From a virus, in the IMG/VR virus record IMGVR_UViG_3300037117_000016, positions 1-29,799 of that record: 29,799 nt of DNA, one strand, 5' to 3'. The position numbers and the translations under genes are program-made. Each line of letters begins with the position of its first letter. Position 1 is the first letter of the stretch. The notes beneath the pieces are model-generated. The model saw nothing but the letters and a program-made list of their open reading frames with translations, did no database searches and was not told the DNA's origin. Positions 15,792-21,821 of this stretch are shown here, in pieces.

Positions 15792-17471
15792 TTATTGATT
15801 TTCATACTTGGATTGCCAAACTGGTTGCTCAGTTTGTTTAAACGAAGACGTGTGACTCTCTGCTTCTGCATCCAACTTCATGCGAAGGAAGTGGGCAGCT
15901 AGTGGGTCAGTCTTTTTCAACATTGCGACTCGTTCTGCTTCGATCTGTGCTTCAGGTTTCTTCTTTGCTCCAAGGTGTCCGTACAGTCCATATCGGAAGC
16001 CATCGTAACAATCATCGCCTTTGGCATCGACCTTCAGCACATCGTCCATCACTTTAGGGTCGCGCATCAACGACGGGATTGCAAGGATTATCTCCCTGCA
16101 AGTGTCGAGGATTACAATTTCGCCCTTCTTGATGCAGTTATACATCAGCGATGCAGAACCAATGCGGTCCTGTGTCGCTCGTGTAACTGGCGGTAAGCCC
16201 ACAAGTTTCAATGCTCGTGAGTACTCATTCGCAGGTGTGCGTTCGTCCATCTGTCTGTTGAACTTTTCGTGAGAAAAGTAAATTGCTTTGAGTGCGATTG
16301 GTTTTCCGTTTGGCAAGTGTGCTTTTGCTTTGATGATCGAGGCCAACTCGTCCATCGTCTTGCCGCCCGTTACAACAATCTCTTGAAAGCAAACAGTCTT
16401 GAGTCTGTAGTTGTCTCCAACTGAGTCCTTAACCAGCGCCTTCGTAAACAAATACGTGGCGTTGGCGTGCTGCATGCCCCAGTCTTCTCCGGCCCAGCAC
16501 GGTTGCCAGTCTTGCCAGATGATAGCCTCGGGGTCTTCTCGTAAATTTATTACGTGGTACGAAGGGTCGAAGCAGTCGAAGTACTGTCCTTCTGCTACAC
16601 CGTCATACCCGTATAGAACTTTGTCCCGCTTCGCCTTCGGCATTGACATCAAACGTGTAACGATGCCAGGGTCACGTGCGAGCAGTTCTGGGTTATCAAA
16701 AACTGTCGAGCGTTGGTAGGCGTACTCGTCTGGGTCGTAAATCTTGCTCCACTCCCCAGATTCCTTAGTCCACCATGTTCCATCCACGGGATCGCGCTTG
16801 GCTTCCTCGCCTGGATTCCATGGTTCCTTCTGAACAAACAGCGTGCGGTAGTATTCATAGTGTGGACCCAACGGGTTCGTACACCCTACGATGGTTGGTA
16901 TCGGGAGATTGTTGTGATCGTCCCGTTGGCAAGCTGGGTTGACGATGTTACGTTGGAACAGCATCATCCATGCATCCGGCGAGAACTGACCACATTCATC
17001 AACCAGAATAGCGGGGTAAGCCTGCCCTAGGTACTGCTCGATGTCTCGGTCTTTATTGTTCTGGCAGTGTCCGAAGACTACACGTGATCCATTTGTTAAT
17101 GTAGCAACGTGCTTCGTGGAGTCGTAGGTGTATAGTTCCTTCGGCATGAAGGTGCGAAAATCTGCAATGGCTCCGTTCTCCAGTTCTTTAAAATTTCTTC
17201 TCAGAACTAGAAGGTTGCACCCTTCCCATTGTAGGCAATAGTGCATCACAAAAAACATGAGCCATCCGCAAGTTTTACCTGAGCGGATACCCCCAGTGCT
17301 GAGACACTGGCCTGCGGCGGGTTGCAGGTAGACTTTGCCATTACGCATGACGTTCCGCATCAACTCCGTCTGCTTCGGCTGGAATCTGAATATCTTGTCG
17401 AAATTCAGTGTTCCATCTGTGTTTAAATATGGCTTTGTCTCTACTGCATCTACGATTTTTCTTCGGGGCAC
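15792..17471 (-). CDS. terL: Large terminase subunit (TerL)
   Basis: A 559-aa packaging motor protein. The ATPase has Walker A GGIRSGKT (residues 60-67) and Walker B AILVDECGQ (Asp158-Glu159 acidic pair). The nuclease half shows AGEDWGMQHA and a late DDCYDGFRYGLYG, consistent with the RNase H-like metal-binding acids. The start is GTG (MPRRKIVDAVE), with AGAGG and the CTCA spacer upstream. Length is normal for the family. It follows the putative small terminase by 10 nt and precedes a GIY-YIG insertion. Confidence 0.93.
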   Translation of the reverse strand: MPRRKIVDAVETKPYLNTDGTLNFDKIFRFQPKQTELMRNVMRNGKVYLQPAAGQCLSTGGIRSGKTCGWLMFFVMHYCLQWEGCNLLVLRRNFKELENGAIADFRTFMPKELYTYDSTKHVATLTNGSRVVFGHCQNNKDRDIEQYLGQAYPAILVDECGQFSPDAWMMLFQRNIVNPACQRDDHNNLPIPTIVGCTNPLGPHYEYYRTLFVQKEPWNPGEEAKRDPVDGTWWTKESGEWSKIYDPDEYAYQRSTVFDNPELLARDPGIVTRLMSMPKAKRDKVLYGYDGVAEGQYFDCFDPSYHVINLREDPEAIIWQDWQPCWAGEDWGMQHANATYLFTKALVKDSVGDNYRLKTVCFQEIVVTGGKTMDELASIIKAKAHLPNGKPIALKAIYFSHEKFNRQMDERTPANEYSRALKLVGLPPVTRATQDRIGSASLMYNCIKKGEIVILDTCREIILAIPSLMRDPKVMDDVLKVDAKGDDCYDGFRYGLYGHLGAKKKPEAQIEAERVAMLKKTDPLAAHFLRMKLDAEAESHTSSFKQTEQPVWQSKYENQ

Positions 17472-17481
17472 TGAGTTGCCT

Positions 17482-17997
17482 CTATTTCTTTTTCTCGTTC
17501 GTGACTACACCTAGTACCTCTGCAAAGGATGGCTGCTTGGGTTTTACAACCGCTTGATCTGCATCCACAACTTTGGGGTTCATTAAGTCTGGTGACACCA
17601 CGATGATTGTCTTCACAGGCTGAGTCGTAATCCTGTCTAAGTCTTGCTCTGATGACGCTTCTTTGCCCAGCGCACGTCTCATCACAATCTCGTACGCCTT
17701 CACCACCGCCATTGCTAACTTGGGGTCCGAGGTTTCGAGTTGCGAGATACGTAGGATGTTTCTAAAAGATACTTCGTGTTCTGTCATGCCCTCTTTATCT
17801 TTGTTGGGGCCATACAGAATCTTTCTTTCCTTACGGGTAAACTCTATGGTAGGGATAAGGGGCTTTGACTTCTTTACGAAGGTGCCCTTCTCGCTACGTA
17901 TCATTTCCCTTAGTCCACCCTCTTTGGTTCTTACGATTACCAACGACGTGCCTTCAGGAGGGTTTTGTGGTAAAGGCTTAGGTTCTGAATCTGCCAT
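17482..17997 (-). CDS. Putative small terminase subunit
   Basis: A 171-aa protein from MADSEPKPLPQNPPEG. The start is fused to the stop of the Endonuclease VII gene as TAATG. The N-terminus is Pro-rich. The middle is helical (SFRNILRISQLETSDPKLAM, VVKAYEIVMRRALGKEAS) and the C-terminus Val/Pro-rich. No DNA-binding motif is obvious. The small-terminase call rests on its place immediately before large terminase and on its size. Confidence 0.5.
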   Translation of the reverse strand: MADSEPKPLPQNPPEGTSLVIVRTKEGGLREMIRSEKGTFVKKSKPLIPTIEFTRKERKILYGPNKDKEGMTEHEVSFRNILRISQLETSDPKLAMAVVKAYEIVMRRALGKEASSEQDLDRITTQPVKTIIVVSPDLMNPKVVDADQAVVKPKQPSFAEVLGVVTNEKKK

Positions 17998-18476
17998 TAC
18001 TTTCCCCACTTTCTTAGATAAACTGCGGCAGCTTCACATAGTGTGGGACTTTCCTGTAGCATGCCTAGTGCTTGATTGCATGTACCGCAGAGAAGTTCTC
18101 TAGGAAGGTTTGTGAGGTGATCATGATCTGCATGTGGGGTTGCTTCAAAGGGTTTATTGCACAAAGCACAGCAGTTGTTCTGCTTCTCCCTAGTTTCCTC
18201 TACAGATTCTGGAGTCCATCCTAGTTTCTTCAACGCAGACTTGCGGGAGCGCTTTACTGATTTGGTACGAAATTCTGAATCGTTTTTGTAACGTTTCCTG
18301 CTTGCTTGCAATTGTTCTTCTTTGTTCTCAGAGTAATACTTCTTCATGTACTCTGAGTTTGGTTTACGCTTACCACGTTTTGCTTCATTCTTTAACTTCA
18401 AACACGCTATGCACGCCCCAATGTTATTCACATTGTCTGGCGTTCTTTCGTGTCCACGTTTGCAGTGTGTTTTCAT
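17997..18476 (-). CDS. Endonuclease VII-like free-standing homing endonuclease
   Basis: A 159-aa protein starting MKTHCKRGHERTPDNVNN, with CKRGH...CIAC as an N-terminal metal site. A long basic helix follows (KKYYSENKEEQLQASRKRYK). The nuclease domain shows NNCCALCNKPFEATPHADHD, ELLCGTCNQALGMLQESP and the final helix. The catalytic DHDH region and Cys pairs are intact. The stop overlaps the next ATG (TAATG). Preceded by pseudoknot leader copy 6. Confidence 0.88.
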   Translation of the reverse strand: MKTHCKRGHERTPDNVNNIGACIACLKLKNEAKRGKRKPNSEYMKKYYSENKEEQLQASRKRYKNDSEFRTKSVKRSRKSALKKLGWTPESVEETREKQNNCCALCNKPFEATPHADHDHLTNLPRELLCGTCNQALGMLQESPTLCEAAAVYLRKWGK

Positions 18477-18554
18477 TTTAACTCCTATATAGTTCGAACG
18501 GGGAGTGATATAGGCACTCCCCACTCTGCACTGGGTAATTAGTCCAGCGATTCT
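18477..18554 (-). promoter_or_regulatory. Homing-endonuclease leader pseudoknot (copy 6)
   Basis: Starts at the stop codon of the 106-aa gene. Hairpin 1 is CGCTGG/CCAGTG around ACTAATTAC. Hairpin 2 is GGGGAGTG/CACTCCCC with loop CCTATAT (18508-18514), complementary to ATATAGG (18484-18490). Compared with copies 3 and 5 both loop and Shine-Dalgarno strand changed in step. Confidence 0.85.
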
Positions 18555-18875
18555 TTAAAGTTTCTTAAAAGAGTTCACCACACCGTCAAATACATACTCG
18601 GCCTTGGTGACACCGTACTTCAAAAACAATTGCTCGACATACGTTGTATATTCCTTCGATTTGGCTTCAGCAATCTTGCTCAGACGCTGTATCTCCATCT
18701 GGCTTTTAAGGAATTCCAACTCTGCATTGCGGAGCACGAGTTGCTCCTCTGCTTTAATCTCCACAATCGCAGCCTTGATCTTCTCTTCAACCTTCGCCAC
18801 AACTGCTGCTGCAACAGTCTCTACCTTGGCTTCAACTGCTTTCACTTCACCTTCAATTACGGTTTCGATTGACAT
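18555..18875 (-). CDS. 106-aa helical Ala/Glu/Lys-rich protein
   Basis: Starts MSIETVIEGEVKAVEAKVET with CAGGAGACTCAGA upstream. The first 60 residues are heptad-like Ala/Val/Glu/Lys, forming a probable amphipathic helix. The C-terminal part (YTTYVEQLFLKYGVTKAEYV) looks globular. It sits between the SprT-like gene and the terminase region. The function is unknown. Confidence 0.62.
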   Translation of the reverse strand: MSIETVIEGEVKAVEAKVETVAAAVVAKVEEKIKAAIVEIKAEEQLVLRNAELEFLKSQMEIQRLSKIAEAKSKEYTTYVEQLFLKYGVTKAEYVFDGVVNSFKKL

Positions 18876-18906
18876 TCTGAGTCTCCTGAGTTTTTTTATT
18901 TGATGC

Positions 18907-19311
18907 CTAGAAAATCGTTAGACCTTTTAAGACGGCACCTTTCTTAAAAATCCCTCTATCCGAAATCCTTAGTCTCTGCTCTTCAAAAGCAGGTCCATGA
19001 TCATCGCGCTTCTTTGTGGCTACATGGCACATCTCGTGTGCCAGTGTTGCGAGTATTGCGGTATTTCCGGGGTTCTTACTCTTGCTAATTATGATGGTGT
19101 ACTCATGCCGGTAGTGATCTTCAGCAAATGCCTCTGGAGCATCACGTTTGTCCGATGTCCACGCAAAATACTTTTCCTCAAACTTTTCTATTTCCAATTC
19201 ACTGAGCCATCGCACGCACACGTTGTTTGGCAGTTCGTTGTTGAAGAACTTTTTGTTAATCTTTCTGTACCACCGCTTCAAGCGCTTATCGGATTGCACT
19301 GCATTCTCCAT
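18907..19311 (-). CDS. SprT-like zinc metalloprotease
   Basis: A 134-aa protein starting MENAVQSDKRLKRWYRKINK. The zinc site is LAHEMCHVATKKRDDHGPAF: His92-Glu93-x-x-His96 with a third His at 105, the arrangement of the SprT/Wss1-like family. The N-terminal helix and LPNNVCVRWLSE strand precede it as expected. The C-terminal zinc ribbon of bacterial SprT is absent. SprT-like proteases act on protein-DNA crosslinks in cells; the phage role is unknown. A weak GGCGAG is the only ribosome-binding site. Confidence 0.8.
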   Translation of the reverse strand: MENAVQSDKRLKRWYRKINKKFFNNELPNNVCVRWLSELEIEKFEEKYFAWTSDKRDAPEAFAEDHYRHEYTIIISKSKNPGNTAILATLAHEMCHVATKKRDDHGPAFEEQRLRISDRGIFKKGAVLKGLTIF

Positions 19312-19820
19312 GCTCGCCGCGCAGTCTGCGTTTTCGAGCGTAGAAACGTAGAAAGCCCCAACTCAGTTAAGAGTTGAGGCTTGGGTCCGTAGTTACTCAC
19401 TACGGAGATGTATTTGAAATGTTCCTGTTACCAGCCATGTTCGTGCATGGGCTTACGTAGTTCTGAGGGACAGGTTGCTCCTCTATACAACGTTCCCGAA
19501 CTCGTAAAGGAGCTACCTTGTGAGGATCGGGTGTCGCTGTGCGTTGATGTTGGCCTAGGTGCAACGCTTACACCCTATGCGGTTTCCGTACCCCGCGCCG
19601 TAGTCTGCGGCGGAAGCAGAGCGGACTGTGCATCTCGGGCAGGTTGCGCCTGACATGAAGCGTAGCTTATGCGCCTCTCCGAGTTGCTATGCGTCCACTA
19701 GGGACGACTTTCCGACAAGCCTGACCGAACGCGCTGTGCGTCAATCGTTATATGCCTCCCCTTCCAGTTAAGGGTTAGGGGAAGTCAGGAAACGTGTCGA
19801 AACTTTACTGCCTACTTCAT
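19312..19820. other. 509-base intergenic region with hairpins
   Basis: No convincing gene. At 19353-19382 a 12-bp hairpin with loop TTAACT (minus strand) matches the design of the terminator at 4919-4948 but has only a short TTTC tail. At 19386-19406 lies a perfect 8-bp repeat (TCCGTAGT/ACTACGGA). At about 19753-19783 a third, weaker GC-rich hairpin repeats the TTAACT loop. A 33-aa ORF at 19656-19555 with CPRC and CKRC pairs exists but has no ribosome-binding site. Confidence 0.5.
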
Positions 19821-20201
19821 TCAGCGAATGATGTCGCTGTGGAGTCCCAACGGCAGTTTAAATCTGAAAGGGTTTATGTATATGAGGCAGCACCTATGAG
19901 AACAAAATCTGTGGGGACTTCCATTCTCTCTGCATTCAATAGGCCCACCACACTGCTCACATACGCCTTTGAACATTTTCATCGGCTTTGCATGCAACTT
20001 GGTGTGTGCTGGTTTACTCATGCCTTCTAAGTTCTTAGGATTATTGTCTCTTTTATGTGTGTTCTCGTGATGCACAGTCTCAGGAAGATGACCGTTCTTT
20101 TTCCAAAACACTAAACGATGCTCATAGCAGTATCTTCCTCTGTACTTCTTACCCGGATAGTTCTCCGGTGCAACAACCAACGTGTATGGTCCGTTCTTCA
20201 T
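19821..20201 (-). CDS. HNH free-standing homing endonuclease (I-HmuI-like HNH subtype)
   Basis: A 126-aa protein from MKNGPYTLVVAPENYPG. The segment CYEHRLVFWKKNGHLP, then ETVHHENTHKRDNNPKNLEG, is the HNH core with His-His and Asn-Asn-Pro-x-Asn-Leu, as in phage HNH_3 proteins. After THTKLHAK-type residues a C4 cluster (CEQCGGPIECRENGSPHRFC) starts, but the protein ends soon after, so a DNA-binding tail may be shortened. It uses the leader sequence shared with the 12259-12840 gene. Confidence 0.8.
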   Translation of the reverse strand: MKNGPYTLVVAPENYPGKKYRGRYCYEHRLVFWKKNGHLPETVHHENTHKRDNNPKNLEGMSKPAHTKLHAKPMKMFKGVCEQCGGPIECRENGSPHRFCSHRCCLIYINPFRFKLPLGLHSDIIR

Positions 20202-20279
20202 TTGTCCCTCCAAGGACGACTCAAGGAGGGTGTTGGAGCACCCTCCGAGTCTAGCCCATAGCCGCTAAGCCATGAGATT
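20202..20279 (-). promoter_or_regulatory. Homing-endonuclease leader pseudoknot (copy 7)
   Basis: Starts at the stop of the 36-aa ORF. Hairpin 1 is CTCATGG/CTATGGG around CTTAGCGG, with an A-U to U-A exchange relative to copy 3. Hairpin 2 and the pairing strand (loop CTCCAA 20233-20238 with TTGGAG 20208-20213) are identical to copy 4, including the GACTC/GAGTC outer stem. Confidence 0.82.
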
Positions 20280-20390
20280 TTATCTTGTCCAGTTAGGCTG
20301 GATCACCCCGATTAACTTGGTGGGTATTGCGAGGGGCGCGTACGGCGTAGTCCCAGCCCAATGCTGGGTGCATGCCTCATTCTCTGCCAT
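20280..20390 (-). CDS. Possible 36-aa late protein
   Basis: ATG 20390 opens MAENEACTQHWAGTTPYAPL and continues AIPTKLIGVIQPNWTR to a TAA that coincides with the start of the endonuclease leader. Five other leaders also begin at or next to a stop codon. The ATG lies only 14 nt from the edge of the IS insertion, so its original 5' context may have been disrupted. There is no strong ribosome-binding site. The function is unknown. Confidence 0.45.
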   Translation of the reverse strand: MAENEACTQHWAGTTPYAPLAIPTKLIGVIQPNWTR

Positions 20391-20396
20391 CAACCC

Positions 20397-20404
20397 ATAA
20401 CTTT
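20397..20404. repeat. Target-site duplication, left copy (ATAACTTT)
   Basis: The 8-bp ATAACTTT directly abuts the outer end of the left inverted repeat and is repeated exactly at 21352-21359 outside the right one. Confidence 0.9.
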
Positions 20405-20438
20405 GGGAATTATATACTTGACTTCCGTGGGCCATAAA

Positions 20439-21008
20439 TCAGCCCCATTGCTCGGCGAATGCGGCGGCAATGCCGGGGTAAGTGATTGAACGCCGTTGCT
20501 GTCGGGTAAGACCGTTTTTGATTCCAGGAGATTCATAATGCACCCTCGGTACTCTTCCATCGACGATATTAGACGGCTGCAAGAGTGGAAGACCTTTCAA
20601 CCAAATACATGTTCCCTTGGTTTCGCCGTGCCCGAACTGCCAAGGCTGAATAATCTGGTCTGGCTTGCGCCAGTGGCTCGACATCAAGCCGATAGGGTTC
20701 TCGATAGCGATCTTTGGGATGTCGGCGTTGGCGAACAGCATGAACAGGTCTATCGCTTGTATCTGCTCTGCCTGCTTATCCTTCCACCATCGAGCACCGC
20801 TAACGGCGAGACGAGTGCAAGGCGGAAAAGCGATCATCATGTCCCACTGGTAGGTATAGGGCAGCAAAGCATCCCAAGCGTCACCTACGATATGGAACTG
20901 GCTCCCATCCGCTGCCGGGAGAATATCGAGGGACCAAGCATCATGTCCCCGCTCACGAAAAGCGCGTCTGACCGCGCCAGAAAACTCACACGCTATCAGG
21001 ATTTTCAA
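20439..21008 (-). CDS. DNA (cytosine-5) methyltransferase, compact phage type
   Basis: A 189-aa protein with preferred TTG start at 21008 giving the family-typical KILIACEFSGAVRRAF (SAM-binding motif I). AAAGAGAAG lies upstream. MIAFPPCTRLAVSGARWW contains the catalytic Pro-Cys motif IV. IAIENPIGLMSSHW is the motif VI region (ENP rather than ENV). It is much shorter than bacterial enzymes, so the target-recognition domain is minimal. It is cargo of the IS element, ending 8 nt inside the left repeat. It may protect phage DNA from restriction; activity is inferred. Confidence 0.82.
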   Translation of the reverse strand: MKILIACEFSGAVRRAFRERGHDAWSLDILPAADGSQFHIVGDAWDALLPYTYQWDMMIAFPPCTRLAVSGARWWKDKQAEQIQAIDLFMLFANADIPKIAIENPIGLMSSHWRKPDQIIQPWQFGHGETKGTCIWLKGLPLLQPSNIVDGRVPRVHYESPGIKNGLTRQQRRSITYPGIAAAFAEQWG

Positions 21009-21117
21009 GTTTCTTCTCTTTCCGCTTCCGTTTCTTGGCTGCTTTGCTCTTCGGTTTTGGCTTATAGGCCAGTACCACATCGGTTATCCTGTCCAACACT
21101 TCGGGCGCTTCTTTCAT
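20986..21117 (-). CDS. 43-aa Lys-rich protein in the IS cargo
   Basis: ATG 21117 overlaps the transposase-remnant stop as ATGA. It opens MKEAPEVLDRITDVVLAY and ends in a strongly basic tail (KSKAAKKRKRKEKKLENP), overlapping the methyltransferase start by 23 nt. This tight coupling suggests it is translated. The basic tail suggests nucleic-acid contact. No family is recognised. Confidence 0.55.
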   Translation of the reverse strand: MKEAPEVLDRITDVVLAYKPKPKSKAAKKRKRKEKKLENPDSV

Positions 21118-21299
21118 GCTGTCAGCCTCTTGTAAGTCAAACGCTGTCCGTCAACTGCGGAGATGAACGAGTCCAACCGGTCCAAGGTGTGATTGGCCAC
21201 GTTTCCAGCGTTAAGCCGGAAGGTGACTTCATTGACGTACCGCGCAACGTGCTTGGCGCTAACGTGGTGCCAGGTGGAACGTGCTGATTGTACTCTTGC
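21114..21299 (-). pseudogene. ISXO2-like transposase, C-terminal remnant
   Basis: An open frame of 61 codons, bounded upstream by TGA and with no start codon before the conserved part, reads WHHVSAKHVARYVNEVTFRL and then DGQRLTYKRLTA. This matches the end of IS1595/ISXO2 transposases (HHVS.KHL.RYV.EF.FR.N and GKRLTYK). About four fifths of a normal transposase is missing between it and the right inverted repeat. It is almost certainly non-functional. Confidence 0.78.
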
Positions 21300-21309
21300 T
21301 CATGAGTTA

Positions 21310-21338
21310 AAGATACTTGAGTTCCCCACGGAAGTCAA
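21310..21338 (-). promoter_or_regulatory. Promoter overlapping the right inverted repeat of the IS
   Basis: TTGACT (21333-21338, inside the repeat) and TATCTT (21310-21315) are 17 nt apart and point toward the methyltransferase. The left repeat has the same -35 but no -10, so transcription enters from one side only. Confidence 0.55.
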
Positions 21339-21351
21339 GTATATAATTCCC

Positions 21352-21359
21352 ATAACTTT
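21352..21359. repeat. Target-site duplication, right copy (ATAACTTT)
   Basis: Identical to 20397-20404 and directly outside the right inverted repeat. Confidence 0.9.
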
Positions 21360-21447
21360 TACAGGTGTCTTTACCGCGCAGTTCACACCTATTTACATGT
21401 CCCCAGTCCGAACTGGTCCGGCGATGCGCGACATGCTTGCAATTTGC

Positions 21448-21555
21448 GAGGGCGCTCTATCCAACTGAGCTACACTTCAGCGCCACGCCCGTCACTAGGA
21501 CTGTCTGCTATGGCGGCGTTACGAAGCGACAGGATTCGAACCTGTGGCCTCCCTC
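21448..21555 (-). tRNA. tRNA with permuted halves (3' half upstream of 5' half)
   Basis: On the minus strand 21555-21521 reads GAGGG AGGCC ACAGG TTCGAAT CCTGT CGCTTCG T: anticodon-stem 3' strand, variable loop, T arm, acceptor 3' strand. After 41 nt, 21479-21448 reads TGAAGTG TA GCTC AGTTGGATA GAGC G CCCTC: acceptor 5' strand, D arm, anticodon-stem 5' strand. Acceptor strands pair 7/7 (two G-U) and anticodon strands 5/5. U8, A14, G15-C48, G18G19, A21 and the T loop are canonical. The anticodon loop is interrupted, so the anticodon cannot be assigned. No CCA is encoded. Confidence 0.75.
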
Positions 21556-21626
21556 ATCCCTACCTTGGAAACTTACCTACCCGGTTAGCTCTTCTGTCCG
21601 GCGTCAGGCATCGGTTCTCCCGAGGC

Positions 21627-21821
21627 TTAAACTTTTCCAAACCTGTAATGGTTCTTCTTTGCTGCTTCGAGTTCTGCTACGCACTCGTATCGCACTTCCG
21701 CTGAGATGTACTGCGTGGCTGCGAACTCTATAAGGTCTGCCATGCGCTGGTCGAACTTTCCTGATTTTTCTGCATCCCTCAACTCAAAGAGGGGTTCATC
21801 CTGTGGGATGTCATCAGACAT
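21627..21821 (-). CDS. 64-aa acidic protein, first gene of the late block
   Basis: Starts MSDDIPQDEPLFELRDAEKS with TAAGGA upstream. An acidic N-terminus precedes a helix (FDQRMADLIEFAATQYISAE) and a short basic end. The same frame is open for about 30 codons upstream and looks protein-like but lacks a start codon. It lies between the leftward promoter and the permuted tRNA. The function is unknown. Confidence 0.6.
   Translation of the reverse strand: MSDDIPQDEPLFELRDAEKSGKFDQRMADLIEFAATQYISAEVRYECVAELEAAKKNHYRFGKV

Larger units (their letters stand above)
20405..21351 (-). mobile_element. IS1595/ISXO2-like element, transposase-deficient, carrying a methyltransferase
   Basis: Perfect 27-bp terminal inverted repeats (20405-20431 and 21325-21351, beginning GGGAATTATATACTTGACTT) enclose 947 bp and are flanked by an 8-bp duplication. 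Inside, all on the minus strand, are a C-terminal transposase remnant, a 43-aa ORF and a cytosine methyltransferase. IS1595-family elements make 8-bp duplications; the transposase remnant agrees. With most of the transposase gone it would need a transposase in trans. The identical repeats suggest recent movement. Confidence 0.9.

Noticed and set aside
19555-19656. 33-aa minus-strand ORF with CPRC and CKRC
   Set aside because: No ribosome-binding site, isolated in a 509-base gap, and close to chance expectation.
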